A stretch of DNA of 64,000 nt from Colidextribacter sp. OB.20. GTDB taxonomy: Bacteria; Bacillota; Clostridia; Oscillospirales; Oscillospiraceae. The notes below the pieces were generated by a model, which worked only from the letters and a program-made list of their open reading frames with translations, searched no databases and was not told the origin of the DNA. Within the stretch, counting starts at the first letter, position 1. The number at the start of each line of letters is the position of its first letter. A program made the position numbers and the translations under genes. The stretch lies in contig NZ_QWKG01000008.1 in assembly GCF_009911595.1 (NCBI RefSeq), positions 30,674 through 94,673 on the forward strand, given 5' to 3'. Positions 17,013 through 25,251 of the stretch are shown here, one piece after another.

Positions 17013-17913
17013 CTATGTTCTCCTTGGGCAGCTTTTCCCAGGAAAAGAGGGGCAGCAGCTCTTGGGGGGTGGCCGCCTCAGGGCGGTCGGTGAGGCGGGC
17101 GGCGTGAGCCAGCAGACCCACCAGCTGGGGGGCGGTGTACTCCTCCTGAAGCCGGCCCAGCTCCAGGTCCCGGTCCCGCTTGGCCAGCCGCCGGCCGTCG
17201 GGGGCCAGGAGAAGGGGCAGGTGGCCGTATTCCGGGTGAGGCAGGCCCAGCCGGTCCTGGAGCCACAGCTGCCGGGGGGTGGAGGACAGCAGGTCCCTCC
17301 CCCGCACCACCTGATTGACCCCCATGATGGCGTCGTCCACCACCACGGCCAGCTGGTAGGCAAACACCCCGTCGGACCGGCGGAGGATGAAGTCCCCGCA
17401 CTCCCGTTTTAAGTCCTCCCTGTAATTCTTCTGGAGCAAATCACAAAAAGTAATCGTCTTTTCCGGAACCCGGACCCGCCAGGCGGGGCGGCGGGACTTG
17501 GACAGCTCCGCCCGCTCCTCCGCCGTCAGCCGGGCGCACCGGCCGTTATAGACAGCCGTCCCGTCGGACTGGTGGGGGGCGGAGGCGGCCAGCCGCTCCG
17601 CCCGGGTACAGAAGCAGGGGTAAATGAGCCCCTGCCCCTCCAGCTCCCGGAAGGCCGCCGCATAGCTTGCGGTCCGTTCAGACTGGTATACCGGCTGTCC
17701 GTCCCAGTCCAGGCCCAGCCACTCCAGGTCCCGCATAATCTGGTCGCAGTACTCCCGGCGGCACCTGTCTGGGTCCAGGTCCTCCAGCCGGAGGACTATC
17801 TCCCCGCCGGCGCTCCGGGCGGCCAGCCAGGCCAGCAGGCAGGACCACAGGTTGCCCAGGTGCATCCGCCCGCTGGGGCTGGGGGCGAAGCGCCCCCGGA
17901 CAGCCTCCGCCAT
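16999..17913 (-). CDS. gluQ: Glutamyl-Q tRNA(Asp) synthetase
   Basis: This 304-residue protein is the GlxRS catalytic core without an anticodon domain. The HIGH-like motif is FAPSPSGRMHLGN, the zinc ligands are CFC and YNGRC, and the KMSKS-like loop is LAKRDRD. It attaches glutamate to the queuosine of tRNA-Asp. Two bases separate it from the upstream alcohol dehydrogenase gene, so the two are co-transcribed. Confidence 0.92.
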   Translation of the reverse strand: MAEAVRGRFAPSPSGRMHLGNLWSCLLAWLAARSAGGEIVLRLEDLDPDRCRREYCDQIMRDLEWLGLDWDGQPVYQSERTASYAAAFRELEGQGLIYPCFCTRAERLAASAPHQSDGTAVYNGRCARLTAEERAELSKSRRPAWRVRVPEKTITFCDLLQKNYREDLKRECGDFILRRSDGVFAYQLAVVVDDAIMGVNQVVRGRDLLSSTPRQLWLQDRLGLPHPEYGHLPLLLAPDGRRLAKRDRDLELGRLQEEYTAPQLVGLLAHAARLTDRPEAATPQELLPLFSWEKLPKENIEAPR

Positions 17914-17915
17914 TT

Positions 17916-19100
17916 TTACAGAGCCATGCGGTAGATGGCCGCCATGTCTGCCTCATACAGAACCTTGATGGCGCCCTTGCTGCCGCCGGTGGCCTGGGCG
18001 CAGGACTTGGCCATCTGGAGAATCTGCTCCTCGGTGGGGGCGATTCCCAGCTCCCGCAGGTTGGTGGGCATGGCGATGCTGCGGTAGAAGTCCTCCATGG
18101 CGGCGATGCCCTTCAGGGCGGTCTCCTCGTCGCTGGCCCCGGGGGTCACACCCATGACGTTGACGGCATACTTTACAAACCTGGGCAGATTGTCCTTGTA
18201 GACATACCGGGCCCAGCTGGACCAGACAGCCGCCAGACCGGCACCGTGGGTGACGTCAAACATGCCGCCCAGCTCGTGCTCCAGCATGTGGGTAGTCCAG
18301 TCGCCCCCCTCGGTGCCGCAGCCGGTCAGGCCGTTGTGCGCCAGGGAGCCGGCCCACATGACCTCCGCCCGGGCCTCGTAGTTCTTCGGGTCCTGGTGGA
18401 GAACCTGGGCGTACTTCATCACGGTGCGCATCAGGGCCTCAGCCAGGCCGTCGGTCAGCTCCATGGGATGGTCCACGCCGGTGAAATACCGCTCCATGGT
18501 GTGCATGATGATGTCGGCGCAGCCCGACTGAGTCTGGTAATCCGGCAGGGTCATGGTGAGCTCCGGGTCCATGACGGTGAATTTGGGCCGGCTGATGTCG
18601 TCGTTGTAGGCCCGCTTCTCCCCGGTATCCTGGTTGGTGATTACGCAGCTGTTGCTCATCTCGCTGCCCGCGGCGGCGATAGTCAGAATGGAGGCAACCG
18701 GCAGGCAGGCCCTGGCCTCCCGGACGTGCTGGAACAGCTCCCACACGTCCTTGTCCGGCTCGCCCAGGCCGTAGGCGATGGCCTTGGCGGAGTCGATGAC
18801 TGAGCCTCCTCCCACTGCCAGGATAAAGTCCACCCCGGCCTCCCTGCACAGGGCGATGCCCTCCCGCACCTTGTCCAGGTGGGGGTTGGGCACCACGCCG
18901 CCCAGCTCCACGTGGGCCACGCCGGCCCTGTCCAGGGCGGCCTTGGTCCGGTCAATGAGCCCGGACTTCACCGCGCTCTGGCCGCCGTAATGGATGAGCA
19001 CCTTGGTGGCTCCTGCCTGCTTGACCAGCTCCCCGGCCTGGTCCGCGCCGCCCCGGCCAAAGACTACCTCTGTGGGGGTGTAGTAGATAAAGTTTTCCAT
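17916..19100 (-). CDS. Iron-containing alcohol dehydrogenase (butanol dehydrogenase-like)
   Basis: This 394-residue type III alcohol dehydrogenase has a nucleotide-binding GGGSVIDSAKAI loop, iron ligands in the DIIMH segment, HNGLTGCG and DVTHGAGLA. Its closest type is the BdhA/YqhD group, which reduces short aldehydes with NAD(P)H. It is the first gene of a unit with gluQ. A palindrome GAGATCGAATCTC (19138-19150) upstream may be an operator. Confidence 0.93.
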   Translation of the reverse strand: MENFIYYTPTEVVFGRGGADQAGELVKQAGATKVLIHYGGQSAVKSGLIDRTKAALDRAGVAHVELGGVVPNPHLDKVREGIALCREAGVDFILAVGGGSVIDSAKAIAYGLGEPDKDVWELFQHVREARACLPVASILTIAAAGSEMSNSCVITNQDTGEKRAYNDDISRPKFTVMDPELTMTLPDYQTQSGCADIIMHTMERYFTGVDHPMELTDGLAEALMRTVMKYAQVLHQDPKNYEARAEVMWAGSLAHNGLTGCGTEGGDWTTHMLEHELGGMFDVTHGAGLAAVWSSWARYVYKDNLPRFVKYAVNVMGVTPGASDEETALKGIAAMEDFYRSIAMPTNLRELGIAPTEEQILQMAKSCAQATGGSKGAIKVLYEADMAAIYRMAL

Positions 19101-19159
19101 GATTAAAGACTTCCTTTCTCAATATAGAATGATCGGTGAGATCGAATCTCCGCAATTTT

Positions 19160-19222
19160 GTTCCTTTTTCTTGAAAGAAAAAGGAACCGAAAAAGAACTT
19201 TAGCGGAAAACTGCGTTTTGCT
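19160..19222. repeat. AT-rich foldback repeat (class D), short copy
   Basis: GTTCCTTTTTC..GAAAGAAAAAGGAAC (19160-19187), then CGAAAAAGAACTTT..GCG..AAAACTGCGTTTTGC. It matches the left half of the copy at 9077 and abuts the stop of the zincin gene. Confidence 0.7.
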
Positions 19223-19599
19223 TACTCGTCCTCATATTCCGCCAGCGCATCCCGGAGAAACTCCAGGTCCTTGTCGTCCAGAGCGTGGAGCCCGGCGGTT
19301 TCCTCCAGGTGGTGGGTGAACTCGTGGGCCACGGTGGCGAAGATTTCGTCCCTCCAGCCCTCCTCGTCCTCATCTCTGAGCAGGGCGGCGAAGGAGCCGT
19401 AGTACAGCACAATATAACGGCCCAGATTGCTGTGGACGTACTCCCCCATGATATACATCTCGCCCGGGGGGAAGGCCGGGTCTGGGTTGGCTTTTTCCTC
19501 CAGCTGGATGCCCCCGTCCAGGTCCTCGAAAAAGGCCTCCGGAAACTCCTGGGCAATCGCCTCCAGCCAGTCGCCCATTTGGTCGTAGGTGGGGGTCAT
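19222..19599 (-). CDS. Minimal zinc metalloprotease (zincin-like, COG3824 type)
   Basis: This 125-residue protein has a HExxH motif (VAHEFTHHLEETAG) near residue 90, the whole of a minimal metalloprotease fold; further metal ligands would be in the following helix. Physiological substrates of this family are unknown. Start 19599 has AGGAGTG eight bases upstream; the earlier ATG at 19614 lies within that ribosome binding site. Confidence 0.85.
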   Translation of the reverse strand: MTPTYDQMGDWLEAIAQEFPEAFFEDLDGGIQLEEKANPDPAFPPGEMYIMGEYVHSNLGRYIVLYYGSFAALLRDEDEEGWRDEIFATVAHEFTHHLEETAGLHALDDKDLEFLRDALAEYEDE

Positions 19600-19694
19600 A
19601 TCTTCACTCCTCATGTGGGGCCCGCCGCCCTCGGCGGGCCAACAGTCTATTCAGGATGACCCGCCCAGGGGGGCGGGTCCCACGTTGTTTCTTT

Positions 19695-19765
19695 GTAGGG
19701 GCGGACATTGTCCGCCCGCCGTATTCCGGACCTGTTTCATGCGGGCGCACAATGTGCGCCCCTAC
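19695..19765. repeat. GTAG-palindrome repeat, B subtype with hybrid arms
   Basis: The left arm GTAGGGGCGGACATTGTCC.. and right arm GGGCGCACAATGTGCGCCCC.. differ in spacer sequence. The right CTAC encodes, on the minus strand, the TAG stop of the U32 peptidase. Confidence 0.85.
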
Positions 19766-20979
19766 ACCGGCGACAGGTCCGCCTTCCGCCGCAGCAGGGA
19801 CAGGGGCGGGACCTGCCGGGGCAGCCTCATGCGGAAAACCATCTGGGGGGTGCGGACCTCCTCCAGGGGGAGGCCTTCCCCGTCCCACAGCCCCTCCACG
19901 GTAAGGGCCTGGGGCCGGACGTCGGGGCCCACCAGCTCCAGGGCGTCGCCCACCCGGAACTTATTATTCAGGGTCAGGACAGCGTTCCCCTCCCCGTCGC
20001 AGGACTGCACCTTGGCCACGATCTGCCAGTCCCGGACATACCGGGCGTTCTCGGTGAACTGCCCCGGCTGGCCGTAGAAGAAGCCGGTGGAGTAGTGCCG
20101 GTGGCTGATGTGCTCCACCTCGTCCCGCCATACCGGGTCCAGGGGGACCCCTGCTGCTGCGGCGTCAATGGCGTGGCGGTAGGCCCCGGTGACGACGGCG
20201 GCATAGTAGGCCGACTTGGCCCGCCCCTCCAGCTTCACCGAATCCACCCCGGCCTCCGCCAGCTCTCCCATATGGTCAATCATACACATATCCCGGGAGT
20301 TCATGATGTAGGTCTCCCCGTTCTCCTCATAAACGGGAAAATACTCCCCCGGCCGCTTCTCCTCCATGAGGGCGTACTGATAGCGGCAGGGCTGGGCGCA
20401 GGAGCCCCGGTTGGAGTCCCGGCCGGTCATATAGTTGGACAGCAGGCACCGCCCGGAGTAGCTGACGCACATGGCTCCATGGGCAAAGACCTCCAGCTCC
20501 AGCTCAGGGGGCGTCCTGGCCCGGATTTCCCTGATCTCCTCCAGAGACATCTCCCGGGCCAAAATTACCCGGCCGGCCCCCAGCTCGTGCCATGCCCGGG
20601 CGGACTGGTAGTTCACTACGCTGGCCTGGGTGGAAATGTGGACCTGGACGTGGGGGGCGTACCGCTTCGTCAGGGCCAGAACGCCCACATCAGCTAAAAT
20701 GACGGCGTCCACCCCCAGCTCCTCCAGATACTCCAGCCACTCCGGCAGGCGGCAGACTTCGCCGTTCCGGGGCATGGTGTTGCAGGTGACATGGACCCGC
20801 ACCTCCCGGGCACGACAGAGTGCCACCGCCCGTTTCAGCTCCTCGGGAGAAAAGTTTCCGGCAAAGGCCCGCATTCCAAAGGTGTTCCCCGCCAGATAGA
20901 CGGCGTCTGCCCCGTAGGCCACCGCCATCTCCAGCCGTTCCATGTCCCCCGCCGGGGCGAGGAGCTCAAGGCTCTTCAT
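19762..20979 (-). CDS. U32-family peptidase / tRNA or rRNA hydroxylation protein
   Basis: This 405-residue protein has the U32 signature ELEVFAHGAMCVSYSGRC near residue 155 and the cysteines of an iron-sulfur site (SCAQPCRY). Characterised relatives (TrhP, RlhA) hydroxylate RNA pyrimidines using prephenate-derived substrate, so RNA modification is at least as likely as proteolysis. It lies downstream of mltG in the same direction, a common Firmicutes arrangement. Its stop codon is provided by a repeat. Confidence 0.9.
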   Translation of the reverse strand: MKSLELLAPAGDMERLEMAVAYGADAVYLAGNTFGMRAFAGNFSPEELKRAVALCRAREVRVHVTCNTMPRNGEVCRLPEWLEYLEELGVDAVILADVGVLALTKRYAPHVQVHISTQASVVNYQSARAWHELGAGRVILAREMSLEEIREIRARTPPELELEVFAHGAMCVSYSGRCLLSNYMTGRDSNRGSCAQPCRYQYALMEEKRPGEYFPVYEENGETYIMNSRDMCMIDHMGELAEAGVDSVKLEGRAKSAYYAAVVTGAYRHAIDAAAAGVPLDPVWRDEVEHISHRHYSTGFFYGQPGQFTENARYVRDWQIVAKVQSCDGEGNAVLTLNNKFRVGDALELVGPDVRPQALTVEGLWDGEGLPLEEVRTPQMVFRMRLPRQVPPLSLLRRKADLSPV

Positions 20980-21001
20980 GACAAATCTCTCCTTAAAAAA
21001 G

Positions 21002-21137
21002 GCCCCCTTCGCAAAGGGGGCTCCCGCAAAGCGGGCGGGGGTTTTCTCCTAACGAGACAGATGCGTTTCGATAGGGGAAAACCCTCCGTCATTTGCTCCG
21101 CAAATGCCACCTCCCTTTTCAAAGGGAGGCTTTTCCT
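21002..21137. repeat. Foldback (CCCCCTT) repeat, full copy
   Basis: GCCCCCTTCGCAAAGGGGGC, GGGGGTTTTCTC, spacer, GGGGAAAACCCTCC, GCTCCGCAAATG, then CTCCCTTTTCAAAGGGAGGC. Several nested inverted repeats; other copies are at 31121, 51769 and 52514. Confidence 0.8.
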
Positions 21138-21143
21138 TCCACA

Positions 21144-22337
21144 CTAGCCCTTGTACCGCTCCTGGCTGGCGATGAACTTTTGCAGCTGGTCGTAGGTCTT
21201 GAAGAAGTGGTGGGTCTTGTCGTCGCCCAGAGCATAGTAATAATTGTCGCTGTCCGCCGGGTTCATGGCGGCCACAATGGACTCCATGCCCGGGTTCGCG
21301 ATAGGTCCGGGGGGCAGGCCCTTATACTTGTAGGTGTTGTAAGGGGAGTCGATCTCCCGGTCGGCGGCGGTGGGCTCCTTGCCGCCGTTGATATACACCA
21401 GGGTGGCGTCGATCTGAAGGTAGCCCTGGGTGCCGGCGTCGGGGTGCTTCAGCCGGTTGTGGATGACGGCGGAAATCTCCGTGCGGTCCGAGCCGGTGGT
21501 CTCCCGCTCGATGAGGGAGGCGATGGTGAGAATCTCCCGAAGGCTGTATTCAGAGGCGGCGATCTTCTCCCGCATGTCGTCGGTGACCTGACTGTCAAAA
21601 AAGACCATCAGCTTGTTCAGCGCCAGGACCGGGTCGTGGGGAGTATAGAAGTCGTAGGTCGAGGGCATGAGATAGCCCTCCAGCCGGTGGTAGTCTCCCA
21701 GGGGGATATCCTGAAGGAAGGAGAAGGCGTAGTCGTGATTGGCGGCAGTCTCACGCAGCTCCTCCACTGAGGAGGCGGCCCCCTTCTCCACCAGCAGGGC
21801 GAAAATCTGGTCGATGTTATAGCCCTCCGGGATGCTCACCCGGACCTGGGAGCGGTTGGCGGAGTTGGCCCGGATACCGGCCAGCAGGGCACGGTAGTCC
21901 ATGTCGGTGTTCAGGGTGTAGGTCCCCGGGGAAAAGCTGTCCTTTTTGTGGGTGATGGACGCGAAGATGTTGAAGAGCAGCTTATACTCGATCAGCTCCT
22001 CCTTCTCCATCCGGTTCACTACATCCTCAAAGTCGTCCTCCGGGGTGATGGTGAAGGTGACCTCCTTAAAGTCCTTCTTCAGCGCCAGCACGTCCTCCGC
22101 CATCCGCCAGCCCACGCAGGCCAGCAGAACCGACAGGCCGATGACCGCCGTCACATACAGCAGCACCAGGGCGGCAGTGCGGCCCGCAGAGCGGCGTTTT
22201 TTCTTTCTGGGCCGGCGGGAGTGCTCCCCCTGAGGGCGGTCAGAGCGGCCGCTCCCCCCCTGCTCCCCGTGGGAGGAGGGGGCCCGGTGCTCGCCGCGCC
22301 GCTGGCCGGACTGGTGGTAATAGTTCTCCTGAGACAT
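21144..22337 (-). CDS. mltG: Endolytic peptidoglycan transglycosylase MltG
   Basis: This 397-residue protein has a long basic cytoplasmic head (1-50), one transmembrane helix (about 53-75) and a YceG/MltG catalytic domain with LEGYLMPSTYDF and the catalytic glutamate in IASLIERET. It cleaves nascent glycan strands outside the membrane and helps set strand length. RBS TTAGGAG precedes the ATG. Confidence 0.95.
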   Translation of the reverse strand: MSQENYYHQSGQRRGEHRAPSSHGEQGGSGRSDRPQGEHSRRPRKKKRRSAGRTAALVLLYVTAVIGLSVLLACVGWRMAEDVLALKKDFKEVTFTITPEDDFEDVVNRMEKEELIEYKLLFNIFASITHKKDSFSPGTYTLNTDMDYRALLAGIRANSANRSQVRVSIPEGYNIDQIFALLVEKGAASSVEELRETAANHDYAFSFLQDIPLGDYHRLEGYLMPSTYDFYTPHDPVLALNKLMVFFDSQVTDDMREKIAASEYSLREILTIASLIERETTGSDRTEISAVIHNRLKHPDAGTQGYLQIDATLVYINGGKEPTAADREIDSPYNTYKYKGLPPGPIANPGMESIVAAMNPADSDNYYYALGDDKTHHFFKTYDQLQKFIASQERYKG

Positions 22338-22454
22338 TCAGGTCAGCTCCTAACAATTTTCCCCTGAGGGCTGTCACCAGGGACAAACAGGGGCCATAGA
22401 ATAGTACAGAACGCGGGGACAGCGTCCCGGCGGAATCAAGTGAGGTGAAATGTT

Positions 22455-22646
22455 ATGTTCTGTGGGAACAACGGTTGGGGCGGCAACAGCGCGCTGTGGA
22501 TCATCATCCTGATTATCATCCTCTTCGGCTGGGGCGGCAACGGCTGCGGCAACAACTGCGGCTGCAACAACGGCTGTGGCTGCAACAACGGCTGCGGCTG
22601 CAACAATGACTGTGGCTGCGGCTGCGACAACGACTGCGGCTGCTGA
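22455..22646 (+). CDS. Cysteine/glycine/asparagine-rich small membrane protein
   Basis: This 63-residue protein has one short hydrophobic helix (about 14-24, with ALWIIILIIILF) followed by a tail of repeated GCGCNN units holding about 14 cysteines. Similar clostridial proteins are often labelled chorion-like high-cysteine or spore-coat-like. Dense cysteines suggest metal binding or disulfide cross-linking. RBS GAGGTG is seven bases before the ATG; a terminator follows. Sporulation control was not seen. Confidence 0.75.
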   Translation: MFCGNNGWGGNSALWIIILIIILFGWGGNGCGNNCGCNNGCGCNNGCGCNNDCGCGCDNDCGC

Positions 22647-22662
22647 CTACACAGCGAAAGGG

Positions 22663-22687
22663 GCGGGAGCGGGTCTCCCGCTTCTTT
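22663..22687 (+). terminator. Terminator after the Cys-rich gene
   Basis: Stem GCGGGAG / CTCCCGC with CGGGT loop, then TTCTTT. Confidence 0.7.
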
Positions 22688-22695
22688 CCCTGTCC

Positions 22696-23292
22696 TCAGA
22701 AGGACAGGCTCTCCTCCTCGGTGACCAGCAGGTCTGCCCGGGCATCGTGCGCCTCTACCGGCACCCGGTCCTGGAGGACCACCCCCCGGCACAGGCCGAT
22801 TTTCACTCCGGAAAAGCCCTCCAGCCAGCGGTCGTAATACCCGCCGCCAAAGCCCAGGCGATACCCCCGCCTGTCATAGCACAGGGCGGGGACCAGCGCA
22901 AGGCCGATCTCCTCCCGGGGCAGCAGGGGACAGTCCTCCCCCGGCTCCAGGATGCCGAAGGAGGCCTTCACCAGGGGCCTGTCCGGAGCATAGCGGCGCA
23001 CCTCCATCCGGCGCTCTGGCAGCATCCGGGGCAGGCCCACCGTCTTGCCCCGGCGGACCAGCTCGCCGATGAGGCGGGCGGTGTCCGGCTCTCTAGCGGG
23101 AATCCCCTGGAAGGCAAAGACGGTTTTGGCCTCCTTCACCTGGGGCAGAGCCAGAAAGCGGGTGAAGAGGGCATCGTCGCTGCGGACAAGCTCCTCTGGG
23201 GTCAGGGCGGCCAGCCGCTCCCGCACCCGGCGGCGCAGCTCCCCCTTCTCCAGGTCAATAGTAGATGGCACTGCGCACTTGCTGAGCCGCAC
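22696..23292 (-). CDS. 5-formyltetrahydrofolate cyclo-ligase
   Basis: This 198-residue protein shows the 5-FCL motif GFGGGYYDRWL (about 147-157). It converts 5-formyl-THF to methenyl-THF with ATP. The start is GTG 23292, with GGAGG seven bases upstream inside the 3' end of the DJ-1 gene; the two frames overlap by 38 bases, implying translational coupling. Confidence 0.93.
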   Translation of the reverse strand: MRLSKCAVPSTIDLEKGELRRRVRERLAALTPEELVRSDDALFTRFLALPQVKEAKTVFAFQGIPAREPDTARLIGELVRRGKTVGLPRMLPERRMEVRRYAPDRPLVKASFGILEPGEDCPLLPREEIGLALVPALCYDRRGYRLGFGGGYYDRWLEGFSGVKIGLCRGVVLQDRVPVEAHDARADLLVTEEESLSF

Positions 23293-23794
23293 CCTTGCCC
23301 TCCAGAGCCTCGATGAGGGCCAGTCCGAAGTCGAAGGCGGCCCCGGCGGCCCGGCCGGTGATGATCTTGCCGTCTCTTATCTCGCCTGGCGCCGTCTGCA
23401 CCAGGGCTCCGGTGAGCTGATCCTCCATGCCGGGGTAGCAGATAGCCTTTTTGCCCTCCAGCAGGCCCCAGCGGCCCAGGAGGGTAGGGGCGGCACAGAT
23501 GGCGGCTACCCAGATGTCCCGCTTGACCGCCTCCCGGACCAGCGCCTCCACCCGGGGGTCCTTCCCCAGGTTCTTATACCCCGGCCCGCCCCCGGGCAGG
23601 ACCACCATGTCCATTTTGGACAGGTCTACCTCGTCCAGGGTCACGTCGGCGGTGACGGTGATGCCGTGGCTGCCCGGGACGGGCTCTCCGGTGACGGACA
23701 CCAGCGCCGTCTCGATCCCCGCCCGGCGCAGCAGGTCGGCGGGGGCCAGGGCCTCGATCTCCTCAAAGCCGGGGGCTAACAGAATGTATACCAT
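23255..23794 (-). CDS. DJ-1/PfpI family protein
   Basis: This 179-residue protein has the DJ-1 nucleophile elbow AAICAAPTLL (Cys near 102) and the glutamate in GFEEIE. It belongs to the YajL/ThiJ-type subfamily, implicated in glyoxal or protein-damage repair; exact activity is uncertain. It overlaps the downstream 5-FCL gene. AGGAGG precedes the ATG. Confidence 0.92.
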   Translation of the reverse strand: MVYILLAPGFEEIEALAPADLLRRAGIETALVSVTGEPVPGSHGITVTADVTLDEVDLSKMDMVVLPGGGPGYKNLGKDPRVEALVREAVKRDIWVAAICAAPTLLGRWGLLEGKKAICYPGMEDQLTGALVQTAPGEIRDGKIITGRAAGAAFDFGLALIEALEGKGAAQQVRSAIYY

Positions 23795-23838
23795 CCTTTT
23801 GTCCTCCTAAAATCAAAATGATATTGGGGCACATCTCT

Positions 23839-23909
23839 GTAGGGGCGGACACTGTCCGCCCGCTCCAACATGCGCCGGGCAAACGGCGCGCCGGGTCGTC
23901 GCGCCCTAC
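23839..23909. repeat. GTAG-palindrome repeat, hybrid B/C
   Basis: The left arm is B subtype (GTAGGGGCGGACACTGTCCGCC); the right arm is C subtype (GGCGCGCCGGGTCGTCGCGC, then CCTAC). The right end contains the TAG stop of the WecG/TagA gene. Confidence 0.8.
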
Positions 23910-24640
23910 GCCTTCTTGAACCGCTCCCCCGCCGCCTTCACCAGCACCAGGGGGAGCTTGGCCATCCGGCCGGCCCGCTGGGGCTCCTTTTTCAGCCGGT
24001 AGGCCCACTCCAGGCCCAGCCTCTGCCAGGACTCGGGGGCCCGCTCCACCCTCCCGGCGAAGACGTCCAGCGCCCCCCCCAGGCCGATGGCCAGCCGCGC
24101 GCCGGTGTGCCTGCCCCACCGGGCCATCCACTTCTCCTGCTTGGGTGCCCCCAGGCAGACGAAGAGCAGGTCGGGCCGGGCGGCGGCCACCTTCAGCAAG
24201 GCGGCCTCCTCATCCTGAAAATAGCCGTCCTGGGTGCCGCACAGGGTGATGTTGGGGTGCCGCTCCAGAATGCGCTGCCCCGCCTCCTCGGCCACGCCGG
24301 GCTTGGCCCCCAGGAGATAGAGCCGCCCGCCCGTCCTGTTCAGACAGGCCAGCATGTCCGCGGCGAACTCGATGCCGGGCACCCGGCCTTTCAGAGGGGT
24401 GCCCTGGAGCTTGGCGGAGTAGACCACCCCGATGCCGTCGGCCAGGACCAGATCGGCCTCGTTGAGGACCTGGCGGAAGGCGGCGTCCTTCTCCGCCGCC
24501 AGGATAAACTCCGGATTGGGAGTGACTACATAGTGAAATTTGTCCTCCGCCAGCAGGGCGGAGCCCGCCTGGGCGGCCTCCTCACGGGTCAGGTCGTCAA
24601 AGCGGATGCCTAATACTTCTCTTTTCAAATGAACCTCCAC
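23906..24640 (-). CDS. WecG/TagA/CpsF-family glycosyltransferase
   Basis: This 244-residue GT26 protein has TPNPEFIL (about 40), ADGIGVVY, RLYLLGAKPGVAE and FVCLGAPKQEKW. Relatives transfer N-acetylmannosamine(uronate) onto lipid-linked GlcNAc in teichoic acid or exopolysaccharide synthesis. Together with the SLH proteins and LTA synthase elsewhere in the window this fits a cell-wall polymer role; the acceptor is inferred. Confidence 0.93.
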   Translation of the reverse strand: MEVHLKREVLGIRFDDLTREEAAQAGSALLAEDKFHYVVTPNPEFILAAEKDAAFRQVLNEADLVLADGIGVVYSAKLQGTPLKGRVPGIEFAADMLACLNRTGGRLYLLGAKPGVAEEAGQRILERHPNITLCGTQDGYFQDEEAALLKVAAARPDLLFVCLGAPKQEKWMARWGRHTGARLAIGLGGALDVFAGRVERAPESWQRLGLEWAYRLKKEPQRAGRMAKLPLVLVKAAGERFKKA

Positions 24641-24660
24641 GCGCCTGTCAGCGCCCTCGT

Positions 24661-24723
24661 CTGTCCCTGTTTTGTCCGACAGTTCAATGCTTCCCAGCCG
24701 GACAGCCGCTCAAACAGGGACAG
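24661..24723. repeat. Long inverted repeat upstream of blaI and wecG-like gene
   Basis: Perfect 12-base arms CTGTCCCTGTTT (24661-24672) and AAACAGGGACAG (24712-24723), with inner GTCCG / CGGAC. It sits between divergent genes with no T-run, so a cruciform or operator role is possible but unproven. Confidence 0.6.
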
Positions 24724-24816
24724 GCATACTTTTCCTTATACGCTCTGCCATTCTATCATGGAAGGCCAAAAAAGTCTATGAAAATTCTATGAAGTTTTTT
24801 GTAACTACTCTGTAAC

Positions 24817-24867
24817 TTGACTCTCATCTACTTCAAGTGTAGTATAATAATCAACTACATTTGAAGT
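24817..24867 (+). promoter_or_regulatory. blaI promoter and operator
   Basis: TTGACT (24817-24822) with TAGTAT at 17 bases (24840-24845) or TATAAT at 20 bases (24843-24848). The arms ACTTCAAGTGTAG (24830-24842) and CTACATTTGAAGT (24855-24867) are inverted repeats matching at 12 of 13 positions and flank the -10. GTAG/CTAC half-sites resemble BlaI/MecI boxes. Autorepression by BlaI is inferred. Confidence 0.75.
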
Positions 24868-24879
24868 GGATGTGATCCT

Positions 24880-25251
24880 ATGAAACGGCTTCCCGACACT
24901 GAGCTCGAGGTCATGAAGGCCCTGTGGGCCACCGGGCCGGACACCCCCCGGGCCACCCTGGAGGACCGGCTGGCCCCCTTCGGCTGGGCCGCCAACACCA
25001 TCAACACCTACCTCTCCCGCCTGGTGGACAAGGGTTTCGCCGCCGTCCGCCGGGAGGGCAAAAGCAATCTGTACACCCCCCTGGTAGACCAGGAGACCTA
25101 TCAGGCCTTCGACAGCCGGGCGGTGCTGGACCGGCTCTACGGCTCCCCCCGGAACTTCGTGGCCGCCCTGGCCCGGGAGGGCTTCGCTCAGGGCGAGCTG
25201 GAGGACCTGCGTGCCCTGCTGGACCAGCTGGGCGGAGGGCGTACGGAATGA
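24880..25251 (+). CDS. BlaI/MecI-family repressor
   Basis: This 123-residue winged-helix protein has LPDTELEVMKALW, the recognition helix region (WAANTINTYLSRLVDKGFAAVRREGKS-like, residues 35-62) and a C-terminal dimerisation helix. Family members block transcription until cleaved by a BlaR1-type protease. Its ATGA overlap with the next gene (25248-25251) shows coupling to the M56 peptidase. No beta-lactamase lies in the window, so the regulon is probably something else. Confidence 0.95.
   Translation: MKRLPDTELEVMKALWATGPDTPRATLEDRLAPFGWAANTINTYLSRLVDKGFAAVRREGKSNLYTPLVDQETYQAFDSRAVLDRLYGSPRNFVAALAREGFAQGELEDLRALLDQLGGGRTE

Noticed and set aside
22540..22646. CRISPR-like short GC repeats
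   Set aside because: The periodic GGCTGCAACAA units are in-frame codons of the Cys-rich protein, with no unique spacers.
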